NCBI GenBank assembly: GCA_026874595.1
Contig: CM049316.1
Span: 57,545,676-57,609,675, forward strand
Origin: Sipunculus nudus
Lineage: Eukaryota > Annelida > Sipuncula > Golfingiida > Sipunculidae
Length of the DNA: 64,000 nt
Direction of reading: 5' to 3'
Within the stretch, counting starts at the first letter, position 1. Every line of letters begins with the position of its first letter. The notes under the pieces are model-generated. The model made no database searches, was not told the origin of the DNA, and worked only from the letters and a program-made list of their open reading frames with translations. Of this stretch, positions 24,101 to 36,100 are shown in pieces. The translations under genes and the position numbers were made by a program.

Positions 24101-27100
24101 GTTAAGGGTACACTGCCGTTTTTCAAAATTAACTTACCCAGCATGTATTCTTTGAAGTAACCGTTAGGACCATCCAGCAGTTCTGATAAATCTTTCAGCT
24201 GTGGGTCCTTCAGTGGCTCACACACCAGCTTTTCGAGATTTCCTCCTACAAGGAATGTAGTTGATGTCAGCAGCATCAGCAGCACAGAGAAGATGAAGAT
24301 GAAACCAGTTGCTGCCATCAGCATCAGTCCGCCACAGTTTGAGCAGCAGTTCCTGTCCTTAGGATTAGTATCAGCACTGGAACACAGACATCCAAACACA
24401 AGTCCCAAAACCTGGAGTACTACAATGATCAAAATGGTGCTGGCTAAACCAATGGAGCCGTACCATCTATACTGGTCATACTCCTCAGCCATCTTACTGT
24501 AGTCTGTTACCATGGTCTTATACTTGGAGATTTCTGGGACAATACTCTTTGGCATGTCATTCACAGACTGGAGTGTGGAGTCTATCTTTGTGTTAAAATT
24601 ACTCATCATACCTTTGATGTCACTCACTGTTGAAGCAGTCTCATTCTGCACTCGCTGAGGAATGTCGTCAAATTCTTGCTTTCCCTGGATAACCAGAGCC
24701 GTCAGATTCTTAGCTGTTACATCTTGCATCTGGTTAACTTCACTAGAAATATCAGGCAGAGAATTAAAGTTCACATCCATCTGTAAAGTGGTGATGTCAA
24801 TCTGATCACTGCATCCAGCACATGCTGGATCAGATATTGTAATGTTAATCTGCTGTTGTACATCAGACAGGTTACCTGACAGCTGGGCAGCGTTTGCTTT
24901 GATCTCATTGATACTTGTGTTCACGGCGAACAAACTAGCAGACACTGAGGATATGGTGGATTCCATGTTGAGTATACTATTAATAGCACTGTCCACTCCA
25001 CCATTTGTGAGCAAGTTTCGTCTGACTGGGATCCCGACAAGGTACCCGATATTATCCAGATCTCTCGTGATGACTTGACTTGTAAAATTAAAACTCTGAG
25101 GACCAAGGAAATTAATCTCCTGGAGGGTGTTATTCAGGTAACGTTCAGCATTATCCATCTGATCGGCAGTTGTGGAGCTGACTGCTCTCACAGCAGTCAT
25201 TATGTGCTCACTCGTTACGTACGTGCAGATCATGCCGACACCCATGAACACAGTCAATATGAAACAGGTCAAGCTGAAAACAGTTCTCCTGCATCCGGAG
25301 CTGCTGTTAATGTTTTGTGTCATCTTCCCTCCACATTTACCGCAACAGCGGCAACAACAGAATATGAAGCCCATGAGCGGTGTGATGAGTATATACAGGA
25401 TGCCGATCGCAAAACATACTGCGAAACCTATACCATACATCACTATCTGCATGTAATCACTACCAAAGTTAAAAGTCCCAGATATCAGAGCTTTCACCAT
25501 ATCTGTAGGAAATGTGTTTGGCTGAACCACATTGATGAAATTTCTTGCACCATTAAACAGCGGACCCAGTCCTCCGTCTTTAAATGATTCATCTCCAGCA
25601 TATTGTGATCCTGCAGGTGGACTGCCCCATGTAATGCTGCTATTCTCATTTGCAACATGTCCATTGTCGGATATTGTACTTGGCGAAAAAACAGGATCAG
25701 CACAACGAACACTCGATGATATAAAAACCACCAAAATTGCTCCTGATAACACAATCATGTTGACAGCATCTCTGGAACCAATATGTTGACAAGCCATGTT
25801 CTCAAAGTTTACTCCAAGTGTTGGGTTCCTCTAAAACTTAACTATATGTAACACTGTTTAGTACTGGTCAACAGTGTACCTTAATTAACCACGGGTCAGT
25901 GTGAGCTCCCTTTTAAGCACTCTGTTGTCAAGCTGACTACCTGGGCAAGTTGTGACATATTATCACATAGCAACTGCCAGAGTTAGTTAATCATCACTCA
26001 ACCTCAATACAGTTTACGGTATTCTAATTAGGGGTTACTGTCTCACATCAACAGACTCACCTGCAATAGGATTACTGTAGTACTATTCATTAGAAAGGAG
26101 TTGAGCCAGTACTGTATACCATAATAAACACACCAAGGTCATTATTCAGTAATATATATTAATAACCATCTGGTTTTGATAAATACCAGTAATTCTATTT
26201 TTGCATCTTTTTCTAAATACACTAGGTGTGACATTGTCACAAACACACTGAAAGTAAAAAATGACCCAGTCACAAATCATTATAATCAAACATCAAAACA
26301 ATAAGCACAGTTTATTTGGAATTAGCCACCATAATGGGCACAAAAAGCCACCTTGATAAAAGAGAGCTGACATGTATAAGTATTGAACAATACTTTTTCT
26401 TTTTTTTTTATTAAAAGAGTGACTTTCATAAATGAGGCCACACAAAAAATTGTTCATGGGTTCACTATTCTTTGCAATTGAGGACCAGGTCCTTGGTAAT
26501 ATTGCCTCAATCCTTAGATTAATTCTTAAAAGTGGGTAAAGGGTCTAAATGTTTTGTTGATCATATGCACCAATCCAAGCTCTGAAGTCAATTTTTTGTA
26601 TTTTTTTTTCAGGCCAAATTTTATCTTTTCTCAACTGGTGAATTAAAGAAAACAGAAATTTGCCCTCTTCCACCAATTTTTTAATTAATTTTTTATGCCA
26701 GTGTTAATAGAAAAATAATTTTTTTTGTGTGTGGCCTCGGCTACATGCAGGCTTCCATGAATACCACACAGGGCTGTCTGATAACAATCAAGATAAAAGT
26801 ATGGAAGAAATAAACAAGTAATTTTTCAATCATCTGTTTACAACACAATAGCTGACTTATCAAGAGGGGGCTAAGTAGATTTATATAATAGTAACATAAT
26901 ACCTTTCTCATCAAAAGTGAAGCATGTTTATATTTAACACTGTTTCCACACTCAAATTATACTATACAAACCGCTCATATGTTCATCAGCAGATTTATAA
27001 CAAACCAAGCCATATTTTATTACGTCTACAAGGATTATAAAGCTATATTGTACAACAAATATTTAAAAAGGTTCAAATCTGGTTTGAATTGCTGAACTAT

Positions 27101-30100
27101 AAGTGATATTTCAGGTGCAATTAAAATCCATTTGTTTATCCAAGAAGTGAAATGTTTATCAATGAAGCACTATGCAATTAACATGCTTGTGCATAAAATG
27201 CATGCAATGATAGAAAGAAAAAGTGGCTGGTATAGATTTTCAACAATATGTGTTTACAATATTCCACACTTAAACACCCACATTCAGAAAGTTAAGTATC
27301 TGTTTAACTAAATATGAGTATATTAATAACTACATGATCTTATTACTACTGTAGTGGGATTTTTGTTTGCGAGGGTTTCAAATTTGTGATGTTCCTGAAA
27401 GGGGATTTATCATGAAAATAAACCTTAAAACAAAAAATTATCTAAATTGGTTGTGTGGCTTAATGTCAATAAGTTATCTTTGAATATTGATAAAACACAC
27501 TTTATGGTATTTAAGAAAACTAGAAAAAGACTGCAGTTAAAAGATAACATTAAAATATTGATTAACAATATCCCATTACAACAAGTGTTAAAAACTAGAT
27601 ATTTGGGTGTTATTTTGGATGATCAATTAAACTGGCGTGATCAGATTATGATTTTACGTCACAAAATCTCTAGGGGATTAGGAATTATATGTAAAGCTTG
27701 TAAAGTGTTACCCAATTCTTGCATGGTTTCATTGTATAACAGCTTTATACAGAGAAGTCTAATTATAACAAACATGTTTGTTCCATGGGAATAAGTTCCA
27801 TAAATCGAATTTCCTTTGCATGAAATTTCAGAGTATGCAGTTTATGTGGTATGGCAGAAAATTGAGCAATAAGAGCAAAACGTTTATATCAAATAAAACT
27901 TGTTTATTACATAATGAACATATATACAAAGCAAAATTTACAATGTTAATGTACATAATGAACATAAATACAAAGCAAAATTTAAAACATTAATGTTCAT
28001 AAAAAAAACTGTGATGCTCGCCTGTTTACATCCGTATGATGAATCAAGACTGGTCATCGGGGCCAGATCCTATACTATTTATACCTAATTTTTCAAAGCT
28101 ACATTGTTTGGATAATTATGTCATGGTTGTTTGGTTTAACATACTTTATGGTATCTTTTGAATCTCAATTAACGAGGTATGTGACAAGGTCATTTAGTCC
28201 TACCAAACAATTTGACATTGATTCACTAACTAATCCAGCAACACGCGAGGTGTGAACACAGGTGCGCTCAACCGAGAGAGCGGGTAAACAGAGGTGACAT
28301 TACCACTAGACTATGGGCTGGTATGAAAATCTGCTCTGTCATGTGTTAATTAGCCCGTCTGGGTGTAAGAAAGATCAAACGACTAGGGGAAACTTGGACC
28401 TTACCACCGCCAATCTTAGTTTGCTATAGCAATTTTGAGTATAGGGGCGAGGTTCATTTTGTTTCATGTAAATCCGTTCAGATCTGGAACTTGAGTTTTC
28501 CGTTATACCGAAGCCAATTTTAACTTTCATTCCCTAGAGATTCATTCTGTTGTAATGGACCCCGTTATAACAAGACTTCACTGTATATCCATACCTTACC
28601 TACTCTATTGAAGTTTGGGGATCTGCTAAAAATCATGATCTTGATATGTTAATTTAACTTAAAAAAAGAGCTGTAGGAATAATCACTTCATCATCGTATT
28701 GAGCTCAATCTGATATATTATTTCAGTCACTGAATATTCTTGAGTTACCAAAGATTTATATTAATTGTGTGCTTCTTTTCATGTATAAGTTTAACAAAGG
28801 TCTCCTACTGTCTCTTATAAATAATTTATTTTCAGTAAATACTAATGTTTATAATACAAGATAATGTACCAGTATGAAAAATTGGGGCAATGTATAGGAC
28901 TATTCATTTTAAAGGTGTTAATTTATGGATCACTTACAGAACAGTATTTGACATGACCCCGTCTATCTAAGTGTTTAAGAAAAAAGTTAAACAGTATTTA
29001 ATGTCTCAAAATATGAATTATTAATTCATTATAACACATTGCATTCAATTATTCATGCACATTTTCTGTTTAATGCACAATATTTCCTGTTTGCTCTGAT
29101 TAATAAATGTACTGTAAGTGTAATTAGTAAAGGGGCATATACTCTTTAAGGTTGAGCCCCCTTTGATCGATGGCATAAAATGTATATTTGTTGGTGAAAT
29201 ATCAGAATGTTTTGAAGTATGTTTCTACTTGTATTATGCCTTAGTCAATAAATTTCAAAGTTCAAGTTCAAGTTCATGAATATCATGACTCATCTACACA
29301 GGTGCACAGCCACTTATAATATAGCTCACTAGCATCTCATGTATAATATGTCAATGCAATATTGATACCGTATATTCTCTTGAATAAGCTGCTGTGACAG
29401 AGGTGTTATAACCAGTTCATTCCTTGTTGGTAAATGTTAGAAAGTGTACATTAGATTTTTGTAATTTTGAATCTGTCTCTATATGGTTAATTACCTGTAA
29501 GTATAATTAGCAATTCAATGAAGGCCAAAGCTTGTTCAAGGAGGATGACACTTAGATTAGAACTAATTAGCAGTTAGGTAAAGGCAATGGATCTTAAAAA
29601 GAAATTCACACCCTTGTATGTGGTGCCAGTCAGACTAAAAGATGTTCACACTTATGCTACTGGATTTAATCCAAGCATTCTTGTTGATTAGTTATCAAAG
29701 AAATCATGACCAGTTCAATATGTTTATAAGGATTGGTAATCGGGTGATAGGGCAGAGAGATAGAGATATAGGAGACAGAGGTGTGCACCCTGTGCATCTC
29801 TGTCCACCCTTGTAGGACATGGCTGACATGTGGCACACTGATGTAACTGGCTGCAACCTTGGAAGAATATTTAAGTAAGTTATCGACTTCCATCAGCAGA
29901 AGTAATGACCTTTGATGTGATCCAAGAGCTGCCTCCTATGATTGTTATGTTCTCTTAAGTATCTGTGAATCTGTGATGTTCAGCCGGAATTTAAGCCAAA
30001 ATGTCAACAGGGACAAGTATCTGTATTGTTCAACTGTGCAGCTGTAGTGTTATGTTCAACAGAATAAATTATGTGTTAAAGTTTGAAGGACTTACTCTTT

Positions 30101-33100
30101 GAAGTCACCAAGATAATATAACAACAACTATGCCATGTGACATATGATGGACAACAGTGGTTAAGCATTCTTTCCCAAGATGCTAAGGTCCCGGATCCTC
30201 AAACTAGCCAAGTATGAGCTCTACCAAGATAATTCCCCAGTGAAACACAACATCTGCCAGAAGAAAGATGGGCATCCTCAGAAAACCCAACGTTCCAGCA
30301 GAGGAACCAAAAAGAAGAAAGATAATCCTCAAGTACTGGTATTTTTATAGTTTCTGCACACTAAGTTACTCAAATGGACCTTGTTTTAAACAGAAAATTG
30401 TAATACCTTGTAATAATAGCCAAGGTAATGTTGTTTAAGATAAATGTTGGTCATTCATTGAATCATGTATGTAGACTCATAGTTTATTCAGTGTCAAGTG
30501 CATTTTGATGCACTAAAAAATTAACCTTACCAAGAAAATACAAAGATGGATAAGTGTATTTCAGGATAGGTTCAATTTTACAAGATTCTAAACTACATGT
30601 ACATGAAAATTCAAACAGAATATAAAAGAATCATATATGTATATACTGAATTTATTATGGTTATAATAGAAATTACAGAAGTATTATGTTCATAATTCTT
30701 TAGTGCAATGGTTACACTGTGTTCATCTATGATTATTAAGCTACATAGCGATGTCCATCTCAATTCATACTCACTGCAATTGCATCAAAGGTAGCTACAT
30801 ATTTCAGGTGGTTATAGTACTTGTGTTTCGAACCAAATTCTATGTGTACACGTAATTAGATTTAAAATTTTCAGTAACACACCTATGAGTGTAAGCCAAC
30901 CTGTCTTGACCTCCATTTTCCATTTGTATTCATTTATCATTTCATCGAAAGGAACATCATATGAATTCTTGCAAAAAAGCTGAGACATGTATGAAGTGCC
31001 TCTTGTAAGCTTAGTTTTGCTAATTAAGATGTTGTAACCAATTAATTACTCAGTGGTAAATGTTTGAAGTTTATGTATGGGCTGTATATATTGCATCAGT
31101 CCAGTGGTAAAAATGATGTATCTTAAGAAATTAACAATGGTATGTTGTTTAAGTATAACGATATTAGTCTGTGTCTTGCAAAACCAGCTGAGAAATGATA
31201 AGTCTCTGGCAAGTCAGGTTCTGCTGATTAAGATATGGGCCATATACTCTAGCCCTAATGGCTAATCTGTTAGATAGGGTATGGTATCATATTGTGACTT
31301 CATACTTAAAATAATTATTAATTCTTAAAGGTTCAAGGACGAACCTTAAGGAGGGAAGGACCATATGTGACAGAGGTGTTATAACCAGGTCAAATCACAC
31401 CCTTGTATGTGGTGCCAGTCAGAATAAAAGATTTTCACACTTATGCTATTGGATTTAATCCAAGCATTCTTCTTGATTAGTTATCAAAGAAATCATGACC
31501 AGTTTAATATGTTTTTAAGGATTGGTTATCAGGTGATAGGGCAGAGAGAGAGAGAGAGATAGGAGACAGAGGTGTGCACCCTGTGCATCTCTGTCCACCC
31601 TTGTAGGACACGGCGGACATGTGGCACACTGATGTAACTGGCTGCAACCTTGGAAGAATATTTAAGTAAGTTATGGACTTCCATCAGCAGAAGTAATGAC
31701 CTTTGATGTGATCCAAGAGCTGCCTCCTATGATTGTTATGTTCTGTCAAGTATCTGTGAATCTGTGATGTTCAGCTATAATTTGAGCCAAAATGTCAACA
31801 GGGACCAGTATCTGTATTGTTCAACTGTGAAGCTGTAGTGTTATGTTCAAAAGAATAAATTATGTGTTAAAGTTTGAGTGCAATTCTTCAAATAGGGGTC
31901 AAAATAGGGTCCGACTGCTTCATAGGGTATTATTAACACACAATCATGGTTATAATTATATCAGAATGAGTTTGACGATTTACTTCGATTCCCCATGTGA
32001 GGGTAATATTGCAAGAGTAAGTCCAGATACAATTTTAGGGCCAATTTTTAAGATCCAAAATGAAACCGTAATAAAAAAATATATGTCCTAAATAAGAGGT
32101 TCCAATGAAAATATAAATAAATTTAGTACCCATCACTAATAATTCGGGTATTTTTGTGTTTGTTTACTATAAACAAGATCTAATGTGCTTCCTACAAAAT
32201 TTCTATGAGCTGCTCTTCAGTATTTTTCACTCGCTGGACTAACGAAGCCATGTCCTAAATTTTCGTCAACTCCGTTACAACTGCACCAATATGCCATCTA
32301 CAGCCATCCAGTGGAACAAATCGAGTGGCTGATCATATCATTCGTTACAGTGTAGGGCATTCAAAGTGAAGAATCATGGCTTCAATCCGGAGTTTTGATT
32401 TTTATCAGTGAAAAAGTGTATAAAAAGTAAAGTAGCTTAATTCACCCATCAACTCTGTTACGCCATTTGTGAAAAAAGTAATTGTTGAAACCTATAAACA
32501 TCCATGAACAGAGAGAGGCATCGTAAATCTATCAGAATTGAAATATTTGTTTGAAGGATTTCATGTCTATCATGTCCGCTGATTAGGTAAAATTTAAAAA
32601 ATAATCAGCTCCGTTACGATCAACTCCGTTGCCATTCTATTGTAACGGAGTTGACGAATCACCAAACATTTTTTTATGAAAAGTCCAACCAGTAATAAAT
32701 TATTCTCTGGTGAGAGGATTTATAAATAAGCACACTGAAGATAAGAAGCAGCTTCACTGACCACTTGATATATAGTATAATCCCTTTTAATGCGTTTATC
32801 TTGGTCTGGAAAATACTGTTGCTCTTTGAAAACAAATAACTAATTTTGGTAATTAAAAAATGCTTAAGTCTTGAAATTTGACAGCAATAGAAACATTAAA
32901 ACTTATATATTAGACATATTTTATAAGTTTGTTTTAGAAGTGCGGACCGGACCGGACCGTTCGATGCACCAAGTAAGCGCCCTGTTTTTGTCAGGTCCAG
33001 CTGTAAGCGTTCCGGTCCATAAGGTGGACCGGTCCAAGGGGTTCGGCACATTTGTTAAAATATCATCAAAATTAAAATATATTGTAATTCCTTTTATTCA

Positions 33101-36100
33101 ACGTTTGTTCTACATATTTTTTATTACATATATTTGTTCAAATATTTAACAAAACCAAATATCATACACAACAAAACGTGCTATAAATGTAATATAATAA
33201 TCTATACTTTAATCGCAGGATCTGGGTTTGATTTTTAATGACAAATTTAAAATTACAGTCTTTTTTAATAAATTTTTCAGTGGTAAATATTTTGTGTTAC
33301 TGTGTGGGGCATAGTGATTAGAATATAAGCCAAATGTGCAGGGTGGAGCGAGCTGATTTAAAGAATTTGCTTGGCGGGGATAGATGCGGGCTGACATACG
33401 CTGATGAAGTTTTGTAGCGGTTTAAGTGCGATTTGATATTGAAAACTTATTAATCTAATGTGCAGGGTTGGGCGAGCTGATTCAAAGATTATACTGGGCA
33501 GGGATGCAGATTGACATCAGCTGATAAGTTATGTAATGGTTTATGTGCGATCTGATACAGAAAACTTATTAATCCTTTGTTAATAATCTAATATAAAGAA
33601 TATATTTAATGTATTCATCGTATAGAAATTGGTCTTATTATACTAAGCAAAAGTATCAGCATTGTGCAACACAGCAGGGACAATGATCTAATGCTGAACA
33701 TGTCACTTCAATCATAAGTTAATAACAAAAAATGAACTTTAACTGTTACTCATGATGGAAAAAAAAATAAAATAATACATGTGCACGTATATAATTGTAC
33801 TATTGCAGCTGTCATTGCTTTAAATATATTTTATGTAGCCAATGAGTCTTTCTGAGATGGTTTATTACCCCTTGTTCATAACACGATTGTTGGTGAAACT
33901 AAATCCTGAAACACATTTGTTTAACTTAATCCTTTTAACATTAAGTTCGGCAGTCAAACCGGTCCGGTCCAGGAATAAGCGGTCCGGTATTTTGTGTTAT
34001 CGGTCCAAGCGGTCCGGTCCGCACCTCTAGTTTGTTTATGAGCTTATAACTTAAATTCATTGGGTTTACAGGCTAATCACCATGGCTAAGACTGGAAAAG
34101 AACGAATGAGGGTATATAGACATTATTATTTTCTGTTGGATTCATCTAATGAAGTGTTAGGCATTTATATAAGAAAGAATATCCCCTTAGCCCACAAACG
34201 AAAGGAGAACATTCCAAATATGAACACTGTGTGTTGTGTATTCTGTTCTCTGTTCTACACCTGACAGCTTTTATTGTAACACAAATTCAGGTTGATTACA
34301 AGGCCGCTGAAAGTGTTCAGCTCCATCACGTTTTAGCATTGCATTGACCATCCAAGGAAATTATGACTTCTTAATAAAACATGAAGTCTTTTGCATTAAA
34401 TTAGGAGAAAGTTTTGGAACATATTACTGTGTACACCTTTTAAGTGGTCGAGCAGGCCCTTTTTACTTAGGATTCACTGTAAATCCAAAAATTGGTATCA
34501 GTTTACTATAATATTTGCGTTATTGTTTTAAATATTTGTGAAATTAATGGTAATATTTTATTAGTTTAGATGACACTAGCCTTTAATGCCAGTTGCATAT
34601 ATAGCACAGCTCTATAAGGTAACAAGACTATCATTTTTGTTGAAAATTGATCAACTCCGTTACAGCTCTTAATTGTAACAATATTTTCCTGGATTTAGAT
34701 AATGTTGGCATTTCTTTACTTTCTCAAGTATTTTATTGTCATTAAAGGAGAAATATGTTTTTATTGAATTCATATTGAAATGGTTAAATACCTAGTAGGT
34801 AGGCATTTAGCAAGTTCTTTCTCGCAACAATCCCGAGCTGAGTTGTTCAATTTAGCAGTAATTTACATTAATTGACTTTATGTGTTTAAAATAAACTTTA
34901 TATGGTAAACTTTTGTTTACCGGTCAGGGTAACTTGTGTCGATATATTTTAGCATGATACAACTTGATAGTTATCTGTTTACTTTTTGTTCAAATGTGTT
35001 AAAAGTTTAGGTAAGAATATCTTAATAATTTAGTGCGTTATCAACTCCGTTACATTCCAGTCAGCGCAACATTTTAGCCAAAAACTATATTCGACCGTTT
35101 TCCTCCAGACTTTGCAGAAGATAACGTTACAAACTATTGTCAAATGATGGACAATTTGTAGGAGATCAGTAATATTGAGCGTATACCTGTCTCTTTTAGC
35201 AAGTTCTCTTCAATGCACTTTATGGGTCAAACATTTGTGTGCACTATCACCTTATTATTTAGCATTAATAAAAATGTCAGGAATAATTTTCATATCAAAC
35301 TCTAGTGTTTATGATGATTGTGTACCATACTTTTGTAAAATCTACATACGTGACACATTCATTCTTCTTTTTTTACCGCATTATTTTGTGATTTAAAAAA
35401 AATAAACTGCTGTAACGGAGTTGACTTGCTGACTAAAGACTGCTATTCTTCTATTGTGGTAAAAAAGCAAGTATGGATAAAAGTGCGCTGCTGATGGGAG
35501 TTTTTGACCTTTCATATATCCCGCTTGAAAAGGAAAGAAGAAAAAATGAATTTTGCAACAACTTTTTTCCCTCTGTTTGGGAACTCGAAATTGACCCCTA
35601 TTCTGAGAATTACACTTGAAGGACTTAACCTTTGAAGTCACCTAGATAATATAACAACAACCATGCCATGTGACACAGCACATCTATTTGAAGCCACACC
35701 AAAATTCAAAGAAGGAAATCTGGAAAACCCCTGTTGGAAGAAGCACCAAGGCTTCAAGGTGCATGCAAAAATTCTACCTGAGAACGTTCATGGAACACCC
35801 TAAAGATTGGCTCTGCCACGATCACCCTTCTGTCCAATGTGGCATGATCTCATGAAAGCCAGATTCAATTGTATTGACCCTAGCCTTAAAACAAACAATG
35901 AAATAACCAATGCATAATAAAATATAAATCTGACGTGGCCTCACACTTGATACGATTATTAAAACTGACAGATTTCAGACATAACTGATAACTTATGTTG
36001 GAGAAGGTTAAAGGCGGCCATAGAAGCAGTACATGCAGACTGGTTTATCGCTCACAGAGAATGAATTTGCTCAATGTGGCTGGCCTGCTTGAAACTTTGA

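Larger units (their letters stand above)
32265..35425. repeat. Interspersed CAACTCCGTTAC motif, eight sites
   Basis: Forward sites at 32265, 32448 (one change), 32604 (one change), 32619 (partial), 34650 and 35040. Reverse sites (GTAACGGAGTTGAC) at 32642 and 35412. All lie in the 3.7-kb TIR element and none in the hAT insertion within it. The 32604-32655 group has two forward sites and one reverse. Confidence 0.85.
31878..35615. mobile_element. TIR DNA element, 3.7 kb, nested in the LTR
   Basis: The left end GTGCAATTCTTCAAATAGGG and right-end complement GTGTAATTCTCAGAATAGGG match well; both continue GTCAA. TTGA flanks both ends (31874-31877 and 35616-35619), which equals the uninterrupted site in the 5' LTR. 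There is no open frame for a transposase. Its most striking content is eight copies of a CAACTCCGTTAC motif. A hAT-like element sits inside. The superfamily is not assigned. Confidence 0.85.
29393..35675 (+). mobile_element. Non-autonomous LTR retrotransposon with nested insertions
   Basis: The 5' LTR is 29393-30142. A 1.2-kb noncoding internal region ends in a purine tract (31348-31360, aaggagggaagga). The 3' LTR starts at 31366 and ends at 35675 after interruption by a 3.7-kb transposon. Both LTRs start TGTGACAGAGG and end TGTGACA. No gag or pol remains, so it resembles a TRIM/LARD-type element. No target duplication could be found at the outer flanks. Confidence 0.8.
31366..35675 (+). repeat. 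3' LTR, interrupted by the transposon at 31878-35615
   Basis: It begins TGTGACAGAGG directly after a polypurine tract and runs to 31877. It resumes at 35616 with the duplicated TTGA and 'aggacttaacctttgaagtc', ending at TGTGACA. Compared with the 5' LTR it has a ~190-bp deletion after its first 23 bp. Confidence 0.78.

Noticed and set aside
24842..25789. Plus-strand frames of 78-170 codons
   Set aside because: They lie wholly within the prominin coding region on the opposite strand, with no recognisable family.
27778..27993. 71-codon frame after the LINE fragment
   Set aside because: It lies inside the pogo-like MITE and has no similarity to a transposase.
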